From positions 92,676,612-92,740,611 of the forward strand of contig CM043945.1 in the NCBI GenBank assembly GCA_014529385.2: 64,000 nucleotides of DNA, written 5' to 3'. The position numbers and the translations under genes are program-made. A model generated the notes under the pieces. The model saw only the letters and a program-made list of their open reading frames with translations. It was not told the DNA's origin and made no database searches. Source of the DNA: Adiantum capillus-veneris (lineage: Eukaryota; Streptophyta; Polypodiopsida; Polypodiales; Pteridaceae). Shown here piece by piece: positions 45,241 to 56,381 of this stretch. Within the stretch, counting starts at the first letter, position 1; the number at the start of each line of letters is the position of its first letter.

Positions 45241-47844
45241 CCAAAATTTTGGTTGGTGAATTGATGGGATATAGATGACTTGTAGAATAGAAGTTCAAAC
45301 TGAGTCACATTGGTAATATGGTACAAACAAGTAAAGATAAACTTGGTAATCATTTAATTGCTCACAATTGCATGAAAAACTAAGTTGTCATATCTCCCTC
45401 TATGATGCAGAGTGGAGTCCACCATGTAGATTCCATTCTCATGCCATCTAGACACATTTACAAACCACTTGCAGTAAAAAAATGAAGGTATGAAAGGTTC
45501 TAAAAGTGATCTTTAATACCCTTTCAATAGTCCCACATTGCTTAGCCTCATCACTATCTGTATCAAAGTTGCCTAAGATGCCACAATTTGACGCTCATCA
45601 ATGTGGCAAATATGAAAGTGTCCACCCTTTGATCACATAGAATGAAGGGAAAGACACTATATAATAGAAAAATGTAGACAATCAATTGAAAAGATCGAAT
45701 CAAGTAACAACTAAACTATGGATTAGGTATTTGAGTACTCTACCTTGGCATGCAACCTTGTGCATAATCCCATTCTTTGTTAGTGATTTCCTTTCTATGT
45801 GCCTTCGCTTCAATCATTCTCTCATGGATCCACTCAAAACTAATGAGATCTTGAAAACGTGCAAGGTACAAGGAACCAAGGGTGCCCTATGCCTCCATGA
45901 TTCCGACTCTTACAAACGTGTTGTTTTTAAAATCTCTCTAGAAAGAACATCCATCATGTATGCACTGCTCCAAATATAGCTATCTCCTCAACCAGATGAA
46001 CCAGGAGGTAGACTTAACGAACAAGATCCAATTGAGAAAATTCATCCTTAATGGCACACACTTTCCACGACAAGAATTTGAGAGCATGGATGACACCTAT
46101 TTCAAATTTTGTGGAGCACACAGATCTACAAGATAACACACAGAGTACACTAAGTGCAGGTTGAATATTAAGTGTATATTAAATACTTTAGTGGAATACA
46201 AATATAATATGATGTAACTTACTAGATTTTCGGGTTTAAAAATGGCTTCCCTCACTTTCTTCTCCCCGCGTGTGCACAAACTCATGTTGTCTTGCTATGA
46301 CAGGTTGTTAGCGTGCAAACAGGAAGGAAAACAAGAACCTCTATAACCTTGCACACACCACACCATCGGAAGGAAACACCATAAAGCTACGGTAAACACC
46401 TGTAAAGTCGGGTAGGAAACAGCCCTAACCCAAACCATGATTAAAATTTCTGAAAACGGAGACCATAAAGATGAAGCTCATGTCATGTAGACCTCCATAG
46501 AGTATCCACATGCTTGATTCCGACAATAGACGAGAGAGTTACAAGCTTTCGAAGTTGGGGAATCTCTTAAAAGCTCCAAAAAAGCTCGTCTCTGTTAGGA
46601 AAAAGGGTGTGCATGGAATTGCAGCTATTAAAAAGGGGGATATTTTGGCTCTTATCCCAAAGAATTCTCTCTCTCCTCTTAGCCGACATGATTCTCTCCT
46701 TGGGAACTTTATAATTGATCCAATTTTGGCCTTTTTGGGGTGAAAAATGAGCTGTCGATGACCATTTGACCAAGGAATGGGTGGGGGCAAGTGTCCGGGG
46801 ACCAAAAAAAGTGGTCCATAGCATACTGAGCACTATTGTTGCTCCCTTCTTGGATACATATGAGTGTTTTGCGGAGCACAATTGTCTCTAAGACTCTCTT
46901 GAATAGACTTGGTGAGATCTGCTAAAGTCATCTCAGATATCTTTGGCTCCTTAGCAATAGGCTTTAGGGTCATTGGCTGATGCCCTGCTGATCTGGATCT
47001 TCTTGTATCTGCTGTCCACAAGGCTTAAGGACTGAGAATCGGGGTGATCTTGGTGGCTGAAAATCCCTGTTTCTGCTGATGGTTTAGGGCTGAATAAAAC
47101 GTTGAGTTCAAGGGTTCATGCTGTGTTTTTGAACGGCTATTTCCGGCTGAAAACGCTTGGAATCTGCTGCATTTTCCAAGGCTGAATCTGATGTTAAAAA
47201 CGCAGGGTTTGCTGCAGGTTGAATAGCGTTTTATGGCTGAATTCGCTGCATAACTGCAAGGCAATGCTAGTGTTAGTAAATTGTTGATGCTGCTGTCAAT
47301 TGGAGGTGAAAACGCCAGGCAAGAGGGGTTATGGGATGGCGATGACTGGCTCTCGAAACGCCAAAGGGATGGGTCCTTATGGCGATGGCCGAAAACGCTG
47401 GTTGATGAAGTGGCCTTGCCAAGGGATTGGGGAGGGTCTTGCTGAGAGAGGGAGAGACACCTATTGCTTGGGGAAGCCTGCTGTGCCTTTGCTCATCTGC
47501 CAATTTGTGCTAACTTGGGTTTGCTTATATATTAACTTACCCAATTTGCCCTACTGAGTACCCAACACAAGTCACTTAATAAATAAGTGAAAAACGTCAA
47601 AAATAGGAGAAAAATGGGATAAAGTCACTTGAAAAATCCCCAAACTGACTCTGATGGAATCTGATGGAAATGCTTATGCTTATGCAGTGTGCAACCAGAG
47701 GATATGCATCTATACTGAGTGACTGGGCATGCACGGTCTACGAATAGACTCACAAAAGTGCCAGATCACTTCTAATCTAACTTGACTGGACTTGACGGAA
47801 ACCCTGCTATGGTGTAGCTTGTCCACGGACACAGGGTTGGGATG

Positions 47845-48012
47845 TGTCACGTGACACCAATGATCAACCTCGGGCAATGCATCTGTGATCTGAGTCCAAA
47901 ACTCAGCCCTGGCACTAGCATGGTTGGGTGTCACGTGACACCAATGATCAACCTCGGGCAATGCATCTGTGATCCGAGTCCAAAACTCAGCCCTGGCACT
48001 AGCATGGTTGGG
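47845..48012. repeat. 84-bp tandem duplication across the LTR/LINE junction
   Basis: Units 47845-47928 and 47929-48012 both begin with TGTCACGTGACACC or GTCACGTGACACC and continue into LINE sequence, with about one base different. The unit contains the last 12 bases of the LTR, so it arose after the insertion. Confidence 0.85.
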
Positions 48013-48347
48013 TGCATAAACATTGAGCACCCCTATGTGCTCACCGTGTATCCTCAAATTGACATACTACGCCCGACCAGACACTATAATCCTCCCATCA
48101 ACAATGGCCTGCTTCCAAGACTCCCCAATAGATATACATACACCTCCTTGCCCTCCCATGGGGCCAAAGCTTGCAGACCAAAAGGTGTTCCATCTGCCCG
48201 ATAAAATAGAGTCAAATCTCCGAACCCTGCTCTCACTCAAATGGTGCTCCTGTAGCATCAAGATATCAATACTGCCTCCTACCAGACATCTCTGCAGCTC
48301 CTGACGAAGCCGACCTCTGTAATGCATAAACTGCGAGCCTCCAAGGC
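47857..48347 (-). pseudogene. LINE endonuclease N-terminal part
   Basis: The minus strand reads QFMHYRGRLRQELQRCL, SIDILMLQEHHLSE (catalytic Glu), GGQGGVCISIGESWK and GVLNVYAPNHASARAEFW, the front of the EEP endonuclease of the same LINE. It is bounded by two LTR elements and partly duplicated at its left end. Confidence 0.9.
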
Positions 48348-49712
48348 TGAAACCGGCCTGCTCAAAAGAAAAGGGCAGTGATCTACTTTCTTATTCAACG
48401 CTTTCACCCAAAATAATAGTCGCCCTCTTTACCTGTACTCTACAGAGAGAGAAGAAGAGAAACACAAAGAAGCTAGATTGCTTCTATAGCTGACACGTGA
48501 CACCAGATAGGCCCCTAAACAGGCGCCCCTTGCGGTATTTCTTTATATTAAGAAGAGGGAGTTACAAATTGAATGCCTGGGAAGTCAATTCCTGTATCCA
48601 AGTACTACGCTCCAGTTCCGGCAGCATTTCGGTAGCATAACGGCACCGAAATTGATCTGAAACAATTCCCAAGGCTAGCACTGTGCTCCGCTGACATAAT
48701 CCCTCTGTTTAGAGCACAAAACAGCGATTTACAGCTCGCTGTATTTTCTGGTTCAGATCTGATTCTGACCTGTTTTCGGCTCTACTTGATCCCTGTATTG
48801 TCCCCTGTGCCTTGGGCTACGCGCCCCTTGAATCTGGAAGCTTTCTGGGCACAAAACAGCCCAAAAACATGGCAAAAACAGCAAGCGAACAGTGCTGATT
48901 TTGCTGCGAAATCAAGAGGTTATTACCCTCTTGTATACCTGCTTTGGTGTAGCTAACTGTTCCTGGACAAAGAGGCACTTGCCTCGGCATGTAAGCATAA
49001 TACCTACACAACTGAGTAAAGCCCACTAGAGGGGCATTACGAGAGAGAGAGAGAGTGGGGAGCAAGCTCAACCCTCTGTGCATCATAGACAAGGCATGGG
49101 AAGCTCTCAATAGCTCTTAACTTGTTCCAATCCACCTGAAAGCTGAAAATGAAGCCCTCAGTCAGTAAAATCGAGTGTAGGTCCTTCTGCTTTGGGAAAT
49201 GTGCCAGAAATGTGCCAAGTGGCACTCATGCATGAATTTCCCGATTTGAAGCTTGCGGTCTAAAAATATCTCAATGCACGTGTCAGTTGACTTAGCGGCA
49301 AAGTTAAGAAATGTTCCCCATGACATTCTGGAGCTAATGACGCGAACTTATTTTCTGGCCAAAATAGCAGCCTCCCTAAATTTTAGGAGATACTTCCATT
49401 GCATCCCTACTGGTCTCCTGACATCATTGAAGACTACCGCCTGGCCAACATCTGCAATGTAGCTCATCTAGAGATGATTTTTCACTAGTGACCCCACATT
49501 TGCTAGTTCTCTTGTCTACTTGTCCATCTTTAGTGCCAACTGGCCTGGTAGGACAACTACTTGTTTGGCCTAGACTCTTACAGGACATTCTCGTCCATTC
49601 CACACTGGCCATGCAACTCCCGGGCGTTTAGATTTTTAGAGGGGTACTTCCAAAAGGTAAAACAAATTATACAATAGGAAGAAAAATAGTTATGCGTCAC
49701 AGGCTTGTGACA
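48348..49712 (-). repeat. 3' LTR of the 7.7-kb gypsy element
   Basis: 1365 bp with TG...CA ends, direct copy of 54628-56034 with scattered substitutions and small indels. Confidence 0.92.
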
Positions 49713-50109
49713 TACCCCCCTCTTGAAATCGAAAACGTCCTCGTTTGCATGATTGTCATACATGCTTACGGCCTTGGTGCACCCAGGACTTTGTCAACAC
49801 ATGTACAACACATGCATGCTCACGGTCAACGCTGTGTACTCTAACACATTTGTTAACACATGTATGTTCTTTGTGAACCTATTTGATAGAGTCAAATTCC
49901 AAAATACATATCCTATCGAGTAACATACAGCATAGTAAACCAACAGTTCGAAATGTTGTTACAACATGTATTCAATTCAAAAATGTAATCACTGTATTCT
50001 TGGCAACCAGCAAGCCATACTTACTTCAAATGCACTGAAATACTATATGATAATGGCCTGTACAAAATCTCTTTTTCATTATGGCTCAGAGATAGGGGTT
50101 AAGGTAGGC

Positions 50110-53100
50110 TGCAATTGAAAGGCTTCAAGATCTGTTCTGGAACCAGGATTTCATCAAATAGAATTTCGGTAGATCTAAGAGAGTAGAATTAGCCTCTTCA
50201 GACTGTCCATCTGTCTGTGAATGAAACGACGATGAAAACTTAAGCGTATTGCCCATTTTTTCAAATATGCCTCTCAGAATAAACTGGTCATTCGTGGATC
50301 ACGGTCACTGACAATAGACTGCGACATACCATGGTACTTAAAGATATTGCACATAAACATATGTGCCATCTGATCGTGTTTTATCTTCTTTCTGACAAGA
50401 ATGAAATGAGCCTGCTTGCTGAATCTACAAATAATTGTCCAGATTCCATCATTCCCTGTCTGTGTCCTAGGAAGATCAAAGACAATATCCATAGCTATAC
50501 TTTCCCATGGTTTATCTAGAATAGGCAACAGCTGTAAAAGCCCCGGTGCTTTCTGCCTGTCAAACTTGACCTTCTGGCAAATCAAACACTACCGCACAAA
50601 AGTTTCCACATCTCTTCTGAAAGTAGGCCAATAAAAGAATGTCTCAACCGCTTTTACTGATGTATCAATACCTCCGATGCCCGTCATATGGTGGACACTG
50701 ACTCTCAGTCATAACCTTTTGTCTCAATGGCTTGGTGACACATAGTCTACCATGCATAAGCATAAATCCATCCTTGAGAAGATAATGTTTATTATGCTAC
50801 CCGTTATCAATCTGATCATAAACTCTGGGAAATTCATCATCATCAACATACTGTTCCTTCATGTCATCAAGTTCATGATGATAAGGAATAGACATGGCTG
50901 AAATCTGTGGTTTTCTTGACAATGCATCGGCAACAATGTTCTTTTTGCCTTCCACATGTACAATCTGAAAGTGGAACTGTGACAAGATGTTTGCCCAACG
51001 CATATGCTTTTCTGACAACTTAGCCTGTGTCAAAAAGTAGCGCAAAGTCTGATAGTCTATCTGGAAAACAAAATCTGCTCCTAAGAGGTAGTGTTTCCAG
51101 CTTTGAAGCGCATGAATTACGGCCAGTAATTCTTTCTCATAAATCTGCATGGTCCGTTCTGGACCTTGCAAAATTTTGCTTTGATAAGCCACTACGCGGC
51201 CATCCTGCATTAGCACTGCACCAATGCTATTGCCACAGGCATCACACTGGACAACAAACGACTTCCTGAGATCCAACAAAATAATCACTGGCTGGGAAGT
51301 CATCTCTTCTTTAAGAAGATTAAAAGCTGAAATCTCCTTCTGTGTCCATCGGAAAGAGACTTCTTTCTTCTGTAACGCATGTAAGGGAGAAGCAATCTCT
51401 GCAAAATTGCGGACAAATCTCCTATAGTAAGAGCATAAACCCAGGAAGCTACGGACATCATGGACCGTCTTCAAGTCTGGCCAAGTCCGAATTGCCTCAA
51501 CCTTAGTAGGATCCATTCTGACACAATCTTTTGGCACACTGTGCCCAAGGAACTGAATTTCCTCTAAGAAGAATTCGCTCTTCTTTCCATTAATGAGCAA
51601 TCTGTTACGATGTAACTCATTAAAGACTCCTGTCAGGTGTTCTCTATGCTCCTCTTCACTCTTTGAGTAGACTATCATGTCGTCAAAGAATGTGCCAACA
51701 AGCTGCCTAAAAGGACGGAAAATCCTATCCATCATTCGATTAAACGTAGCAGGAGCGTTTGTAAGGCCAAAGGGCATTACTAAGAACTCATACAGACCAA
51801 AGTGGTTCTAAAAGCAGTCTTATGTACCTCTTCAGGCCTGATCCTGATCTGATGGTATCCACTTTTCAAATCTATCCTGTTGAAAATAGACGCACCCTCC
51901 AAGCGGTCTAAAATGTCATCAATCCTCGGAATAGGGAACCTATTCTTTATCGTGTTCTAGTTCAGTGCGCGGTAATCAATCCACATGCGCCAATAACCGT
52001 CTTTCTTCTGCACTAAGAGCACAGGAGAGCAAAAGGGAGATGAACTTGGCTGAATCAGCCCCTTCTCTAACAGCTCATTCACCTGGCTCATAATCTCTTT
52101 TTGCTGGGCTGCACTAACCCTGTACGGAGGTCTATTCGGTGGGCTACTGCCTGGCACCAAATCTATTGCATGATCCTCAGACCTCTCCGGTGGTAATTGC
52201 GAAGGTAATGAGTCAGAAAAACAATCACTGAACTGTGATAAAAATTCTGATCTGTCACTATCTAGCACAGATAAATTTGACTTATTCAATTCATTAACAT
52301 CATGTGCAAAAATCAAGTACGTAGAAAGATGATTCTTTATTAGAGAAAAGATAGCAGAAGCTGATACAATAGGTACAGACTCTCTTTTTAGTTTAACATC
52401 CAGCACACGAGTCTTTCCCCTATGTTCCAAGGTTAACGTCTTGTTAAAGGCATCCAGCACTCCATGCACTCTGTACATCCAAGGCATGCCCATCAAGACA
52501 TCACAGCCGTCAAGCGGCATGATATAAAATTCTTATGTATCCACATAGGACTGAATATGCAAACACAGTTTTCTGAGAATGGGTGTCATAGACTCTGAAT
52601 GGCCACGACTTGCCAAACTTGCCTATGCTGTGTATCCCATCTCATTAGCTCTAATTCCCAAAGTAGTAGCTAGCTCTGGTGAGATAAAGCTTGCCTTGGC
52701 ACCAGGATCAAAGAAAATCAGCACATGCTGGTCCCTAACTTTACCCCAAGCTCTACAAAGCTCACTGGCATCTGTAGCTGGCCTATCTCCCAACATATCT
52801 TGCTGCTGGTTTGGGCTTCCTGCCTTTTCTGTCCTCATTGTCTTCAATTTCTTCAATTACAACTGTTGGCCTTTTCTTAATGTTCGGAGAGTTGGACGCT
52901 GTATGACCATTCTTCTCATAGTTAAAGCATTTGCCCTCAGCCATCAGAGACTTTCACACTTCAACAGATTTCTTGACAAAAGGCTTCTTTTGATCCTTTG
53001 GCTGCTGTGCATAGGGCTGGCCTGATTTCTTCTTATTCTGCCATGCTTTCCCTATGTTCTGAGGAGTCTGAGAAGCCTGTTTTGCAAAAAGTTTCTTGGC

Positions 53101-54539
53101 TGAATTTTTCTCAGACTTATCTTGTGCATTGCTGCTCCTGAAACGACTCATCTGACCCAGTAACGAAGCATTTCCAATATTGGCATTCTCAATCAGCTGA
53201 GTGAATGTATAAACTTTGCACTTTGTGCAGTAGTTTCTTAACTCTTTGGGCAGCCCACAAGTATAGTGCTCTATCTGCTCAGTCAATGACACATGCCTGC
53301 AAGAAGGGACTGGAAGTAAGGCCTTCCAAATCTTCCTGTTATAATCTTCTAGATCCTTGCATTTAGTGGCATCCAAATTGTGCCATGCTGTCATAACCTC
53401 TTCAAATTTTGTAGTCAACCAAGCAGACGCAAACACTTGTTTGAAATAAACCCAAGTGGCAGGAGCCCGTCCCTGTAACAGTAAGGTGCTCCACCACTGA
53501 TTCGCATTTCCTTTCAAGAAGGTGGCAGCTTTTCTGACCTTTGAAAGCTCTGTGAAATTCCCTCCAGCAAATGCGGCATCAAACTGCTGTAAGAAGGAAA
53601 GAGCTTTGGTCCTGTCTTCAAAGCCACGAAAAGTATCAAACTGTACTGCTTGACCACCTTCTTTGTATGGCTTTGGCTTCTCAAAAGCTGTCATTGGGTC
53701 CATAGGATGTGCCTGCATCATAGGTGCACTAACAGGCGGCATTGTAACTGCTGGACCACTGACTACATGGCTTATGGGTATAGTACTTGCTTGCTGATTT
53801 GGAAAACTAGCCATTTCAAAAGTACCCTGCGGCATGCCAAAACGGCCCTGTGTGCCCTGAAAACCTGAAAACCTGGCTGCATGCCAACCTTGCCATACAT
53901 GGGGTTCGGTATCCAATTCTATGTACCCCCAAACACTGTTCCTAGCATAAAAGACCGGTTTCGAGGCGCATAACCAGCCATAGTTTGAAATGCTGATCCA
54001 CCCCCAAAATGCCCAGGATGTACGGAAGTAGGTGGAAAAGTTTGCTGCATAGCTTGGAAGTTACTTCCCTGTCCAACTAAACCAATATTAGGCTGTTGAA
54101 AAGTGGCGGGCCGAGCTGGCATAGCCTGAGGAACTGGCGTTTCAGCCACCTATTCTTGAACGATGGGAAGTGGTCTAGGAGTCTGCACTGACTCCACATG
54201 TTGCCTTGGGGTAGTCATTGAATCAGCAGCATGTGTGGCCTTTAACAAATCCCCAACCTGCATTCCAACTTCTTGCATAGAAGGAGGAGGTCGCAGAAAT
54301 GCCTGAAACAAGGGATTCTGCATCACCTGTGAAAACATAGAGATTGCAGCAACAAGCTGAGTCCTGAAAGTGTCCTTATTCATCATGGAAGTCGAAGGAA
54401 CCTATGGTTCTATCATGGCAGGAGGAGTAACATACTGTGGCCGTCTAGAGGACGCACCCACCTCGTGAATAACAGGCAGCTCCTGTCTCTCCTGCGACGA
54501 CGACGCTTCCTCTCTAACACCTTCCTGTCTGTCAGCCAT
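50110..54539 (-). pseudogene. Gypsy gag-pol, broken by stops and frameshifts
   Basis: ATG at 54539 (MADRQEGVREE) starts gag. The gag core lies at 53916-52954 (FDTFRGFEDRTKALSFLQQF, NQWWSTLLLQGRAPATW). The zinc knuckle is lost: KCFNYEKNGHTASNS has Tyr and Ser where Cys is expected. The protease reads VLIFFDPGAKASFIS. RT covers 52520 to about 51450 ([17 protein letters not shown], then GTFFDDMIVYS). RNase H follows (VVQCDACGNSIGAVLMQDG). Integrase is only partial (50585-50274: AMDIVFDLPRTQ, IVSDRDPR) and decays after about 50110. In-frame stops occur at 54402 and 54150. Frameshifts lie near 53917, 52900, 51850 and 50700. Confidence 0.9.
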
Positions 54540-54607
54540 ACTGAAAATCTCTGTGTGTCTACACCCAAACAGACCCTGGCTCACTCTTTAGGGAAAAAGT
54601 GACTTCA

Positions 54608-54627
54608 AATCCCGGCGATAGGAACCA
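54608..54627 (-). other. Primer-binding site of the 7.7-kb gypsy element
   Basis: The plus strand reads CCCGGCGATAGGAACCA directly before the LTR, so the minus strand starts TGGTTCC after the LTR. This should pair with a tRNA ending in GATAGGAACCA; it is not the initiator Met tRNA, and I cannot name the tRNA. Confidence 0.65.
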
Positions 54628-56034
54628 TGAAACCAGCTTGTTCAAAAGAAAAGGGTAGTGATCTACTTTCTTATTCAATGCTTTCACCCAAAATAATCGT
54701 CGCCCTCTTTACCTGTACTCCACACCTAGAGAAGAAGAGAAACACAAAGAAGCCAGATTGCTTCTATAGCTGACACGTGCCACCAGATAGGCCCCTAAAC
54801 AGGCGCCCCTTGCGGTATTTCTTTATATTAAGAATAGGGAGTTACAAATTGAATGCCTAGGAAGTCAATTCTTGTATCCAAGTACTACGCTCCAGTTCCC
54901 GCAGCATTTCGACAACATAACGGCACCGAAATTGATCCGAAACAATTCCAAAGGCTAGCACTGTGTTCCACTGACATAATCCCTCTGTTTAGAGCACAAA
55001 ACAGTGATTTACAGCTCGTCGTATTTTCTGGTTCAGATCTGATTCTGACCTGTTTTTGGCTCTACTTGATCCTTGTACTGTCCCCTGTGCCTTGGGCTAC
55101 GCACCCCTTGAATCTGGAAGCTTTCCGTGCACAAAACAGCCCAAAAACAAAGCAAAAACAGCAAGCGAACAGTGCTGATTTTGCTGCGAAATTAAGAGGT
55201 TATTACCCTCTTGTATACCTGCTTTGGTGTAGCTAACTGTTCCTCGACAAAGGGGCACTTGCCTCGGCATGTAAGCATAATACCCACACAACTGTACACA
55301 ATTTCATGAGTGAAGCCCACTAGAGGGGCATTACTACTGCACGTGAGAGAGAGAGAGAGAGGCAATGGGGCGCAAGCTCAACCCTCTGTGCATCATAGAC
55401 AAGGCATGGGAAGCTCTCAATAGCTCTTAACCTGTTCCAATCCACCTGAAAGCTGAAAATGAAGCTCTCAGTGAGTAAAATCGAGCGTAGTCCTTCTGCT
55501 TTGGGAAATGTGCCAAAAATCTGCCAAGTGGCACTCATGCATGAATTTCCCGATTTGAAGCTTGCGGTCTAAAAATATCTCAATGCACGCGTCAGTTGAC
55601 TTAGCGGCAGAGTTAAGAAATGTTCCCCATGACATTCTGGAGCTAATGACGCGAACACATTTTCTGGCCAAAAATAGCAGCCTCCTTGAATTTTAGGAGA
55701 TGCTTCCATTGCATCCCTACTGGTCTCCTGACCATCATTGAAGACTACCACTTGGCCAACATATGCAATGTAGCTCATCTACAGATGGTTTTTCACTAGT
55801 GACCCCACATTTGCTAGTTCTCTTGTCTACTTGTCCATCTTCAGTGCAAACTGGCCAGGCAAGACAACTACCTATTGGCCCTAGACTCTGACAGGACATT
55901 CTCGTCCGTTCCACACTGGCTGTGCAACTCCCGAGTGTTTAGATTTCTAGTGGGGTACTTCCAAAAGGTAAGTCAAATTATACAATAGGAAGAAAATTAG
56001 CAAAAAGATAGTTATGCGTCACAGGCTTGTGACA
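54628..56034 (-). repeat. 5' LTR of the 7.7-kb gypsy element
   Basis: 1407 bp, pair of 48348-49712, followed by the AAGGC target duplication. Confidence 0.92.
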
Positions 56035-56381
56035 AAGGCCCTGCACGTTCCATGAGATGATCCTCATGGGTGACTACTGGAAGTAGGTGCTGTCTTAGCC
56101 ATACGATGAGCTTTCACAACCAGCTTGGACGGGGAGTAATCCCCGTCCGACAGACTGCGAATCTGTCTAACCTGTGCTCCACAAGCACTACGAACAACCA
56201 GCCAATGCCTATGGCCCATGGCCACGGCCTCACTCTCGGAGAGCACATCCTCATGAATACATACATAGCCAGGACCCCGTGCGAGTTTTGCCACTATGCG
56301 AACAACTAAGTGACAAACCCCTGCGGAATCCACGGTCCCTGTGACCAAGAAGTGTGTGAGTGCCCAAAAGCGGTCCAGCAT
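56035..56381 (-). pseudogene. LINE: end of ORF1 and start of ORF2 endonuclease
   Basis: ORF2 starts at ATG 56067 (MRIISWNVQGL, the standard start of a LINE endonuclease) and is cut by the LTR insertion at 56034. The upstream frame (ORF1 C-terminal end, ending KTAPTSSSHP) stops at TGA 56066-56064, overlapping that ATG as ATGA. ORF1 is truncated at about 56382, where the sequence changes to gypsy pol. This marks a 5'-truncated LINE. Confidence 0.8.

Larger units (their letters stand above)
42130..46985. other. 4.9-kb insertion of unclear type in the LTR
   Basis: The two LTR halves (TTAGGGCT and GCTGATCTGG) overlap by GCT only, so a 3-bp duplication is possible. The ends ATACCTTGC and GATGCCCT do not form an inverted repeat. 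Inside are a small acidic frame, two related repeats, microsatellites, an LTR fragment (45033-45240) and, at the right edge on the minus strand, a frame reading PKISEMTLADLTKSIQESL that may be gag-derived. It may be a composite of several events. Confidence 0.55.
29809..47856 (-). mobile_element. 18-kb nested Ty3/gypsy chromovirus-like element
   Basis: LTR ends TGTTAGGTGCA...CACGTGACA define the borders, with target duplication CCAAT at 29804-29808 and 47857-47861 inside the LINE endonuclease. The left LTR (29809-36410) and right LTR (41789-47856) are each about 1.21 kb once their insertions are removed. The internal region codes gag-pol on the minus strand. The primer site and polypurine tract are in place. 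Sampled LTR sequence differs by roughly 5 percent, so the insertion is not very recent. Confidence 0.9.
41789..47856 (-). repeat. 5' LTR (transcription sense), split by one insertion
   Basis: LTR sequence lies at 41789-42129 and about 46986-47856. The first base of the terminal TG is C. It pairs with 29809-36410 and ends in the palindrome TGTCACGTGACA. Confidence 0.9.
48348..56034 (-). mobile_element. Ty3/gypsy element with damaged gag-pol, 7.7 kb
   Basis: LTRs 48348-49712 (1365 bp) and 54628-56034 (1407 bp) start TGAAACC and end GGCTTGTGACA. The target duplication AAGGC lies at 48343-48347 and 56035-56039. The insertion splits the LINE endonuclease after its eleventh codon. The polypurine tract is at 49713-49724 (AAGAGGGGGGTA on the minus strand). 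The integrase C-terminal half is missing, so the element is defective. Confidence 0.93.

Noticed and set aside
46510-46743. Plus-strand frame of 77 residues (KKLVSVRKKGVHGIAAIKKG)
   Set aside because: No family recognised, no conserved neighbour, lies in a composite insertion; kept only as part of that region.
42130-46985. Helitron or CACTA element
   Set aside because: The ends do not read TC...CTRR or CACTA, and no helicase or CACTA transposase is present.
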